Below are positions 63,554 to 64,000 of a DNA stretch of 64,000 bases, one piece after another. This DNA is from UBA5072 sp963790105 (GTDB taxonomy: Bacteria > Bacteroidota > Bacteroidia > Bacteroidales > UBA10428). Each line of letters starts with the position of its first letter. Positions within the stretch are counted from its first letter, which is position 1. The notes below the pieces were generated by a model, which had not been told where the DNA came from, did no database searches, and saw only the letters and a list, made by a program, of their open reading frames with translations. Location of the stretch: positions 62,001 to 126,000 of the forward strand of contig CAWBNI010000030.1 in assembly GCA_963790105.1 (NCBI GenBank), read 5' to 3'. The translations under genes were made by a program, and so were the position numbers.

Positions 63554-64000
63554 TTAATTTCCAAGCACCACCTCCACCTGGTGGGTTCCTTTCATGGAAT
63601 CAAGCAGCCATTCTCCGTTGGTTTGTTTCAGAGGATTTCCGTCACAGATGATTTTTTGGATCTTTTTACCTTCTCCTTTCCACTGGAAATTATAAACTGC
63701 CTGCCTCCAGCAAAAATTCTTCAATTCGGTAAGCGGAAGATTTTCCACCTTGTCAGGATTGGAAATGATGATCCCGTCCTTGCTCTTTTCGAGGCCATAA
63801 AATCCGCAAACCAGCATGTGAAAATAGTTGCCGTTATCCCAGCTTCTGCCGGCACCCCCGGTGAGGCTTCCATATACACCGGCCCCTTCGGGAAATAAGA
63901 TACCTCCGGCATCGAGCGAGTGTTTAATCAGCAAATCATAAATCTGCCGGCGGTTCTTTTCATATCCTTTTTCTCCCCGCAGGTAAATATCCAGGAAGGC
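63554..64000 (-). CDS. C-terminal end of a six-hairpin-type glycosidase (partial at window edge)
   Basis: The open frame runs to the window end, so only the last 148 residues or so are visible. ILFPEGAGVYGSLTGGAGRS, WDNGNYFHMLVCGFYGLEKS and a C-terminal beta part (VYNFQWKGEGKKIQKIICDG, THQVEVVLGN) look like the end of an (alpha/alpha)6 glycosidase of the GH65/GH94/GH95 kind; I cannot choose between them. It stops 37 bases before the URO-D-like gene and is probably the upstream member of the same operon. Confidence 0.55.
   Translation of the reverse strand, partial: AFLDIYLRGEKGYEKNRRQIYDLLIKHSLDAGGILFPEGAGVYGSLTGGAGRSWDNGNYFHMLVCGFYGLEKSKDGIIISNPDKVENLPLTELKNFCWRQAVYNFQWKGEGKKIQKIICDGNPLKQTNGEWLLDSMKGTHQVEVVLGN

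Overview
The window looks like a chromosomal carbohydrate-degradation region of a Bacteroidota bacterium, probably an anaerobic member of the Bacteroidales/Marinilabiliales type. The evidence is a TonB-dependent receptor with a carboxypeptidase-regulatory-like N-terminus, many secreted or Tat-exported glycosidases, a Bacteroidota-type -7 element (TAnnTTTG) in front of one transporter gene, and weak Shine-Dalgarno sequences. No rRNA, tRNA, CRISPR array, transposase or phage gene was seen. Apart from one AraC-type regulator (and a remnant of a second), every gene is on the minus strand.

Layout from the upstream end (high coordinates) down. 56246-64000: an operon entering from beyond the window with a six-hairpin-type glycosidase end, a URO-D/MtaA-like protein, a GH106-like alpha-L-rhamnosidase and a GH2 enzyme. 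55309-56245: a rearrangement scar, with a 5'-truncated GH99/WbsX-like gene lying between two AraC 3' ends. 54457-55309: an AraC regulator, divergent from a ribose-type ABC transporter. 26190-54295: about 28 kb of co-directional genes with gaps below about 100 bp. They encode RbsA/RbsC/RbsB-like import proteins, several (alpha/alpha)-barrel or unrecognised secreted proteins, a bicupin, a GH92 alpha-mannosidase, a Tat FAD oxidoreductase, a URO-D-like protein, an MFS sugar porter, a DUF6259-like enzyme, an L-xylulose 5-phosphate 3-epimerase and an L-xylulokinase. 20382-25657: a second FAD oxidoreductase followed by a DUF5722 + GH71/99-like + CBM9-like fusion. 9560-20168: a tight operon with a CBM9-like/PKD protein, an unrecognised barrel-like protein, two GH71/99-like proteins, a DUF5060/DUF4038 protein and a GH36 enzyme. 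5315-9081: a GH127-GH43-like fusion. 3256-5273: another GH71/99-like protein. 140-3118: the TonB-dependent receptor.

Taken together the genes suggest uptake and stripping of a branched plant or microbial glycan carrying L-rhamnose, L-arabinofuranose, galactose, mannose and possibly apiose-like branches. At least one released sugar appears to enter the cell and pass through L-xylulose 5-phosphate. No SusD partner is present, so this is not a canonical PUL. The most distinctive feature is a set of five GH71/99-like proteins, four of them carrying a CBM9/DOMON-like C-terminal domain.

A major caveat: roughly two thirds of the genes are broken by one or more frameshifts, and the pieces join into good full-length family members. 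The pattern resembles uncorrected indel error in a long-read assembly more than biological decay. For frameshifted genes, coordinates below are for the whole reconstructed locus.
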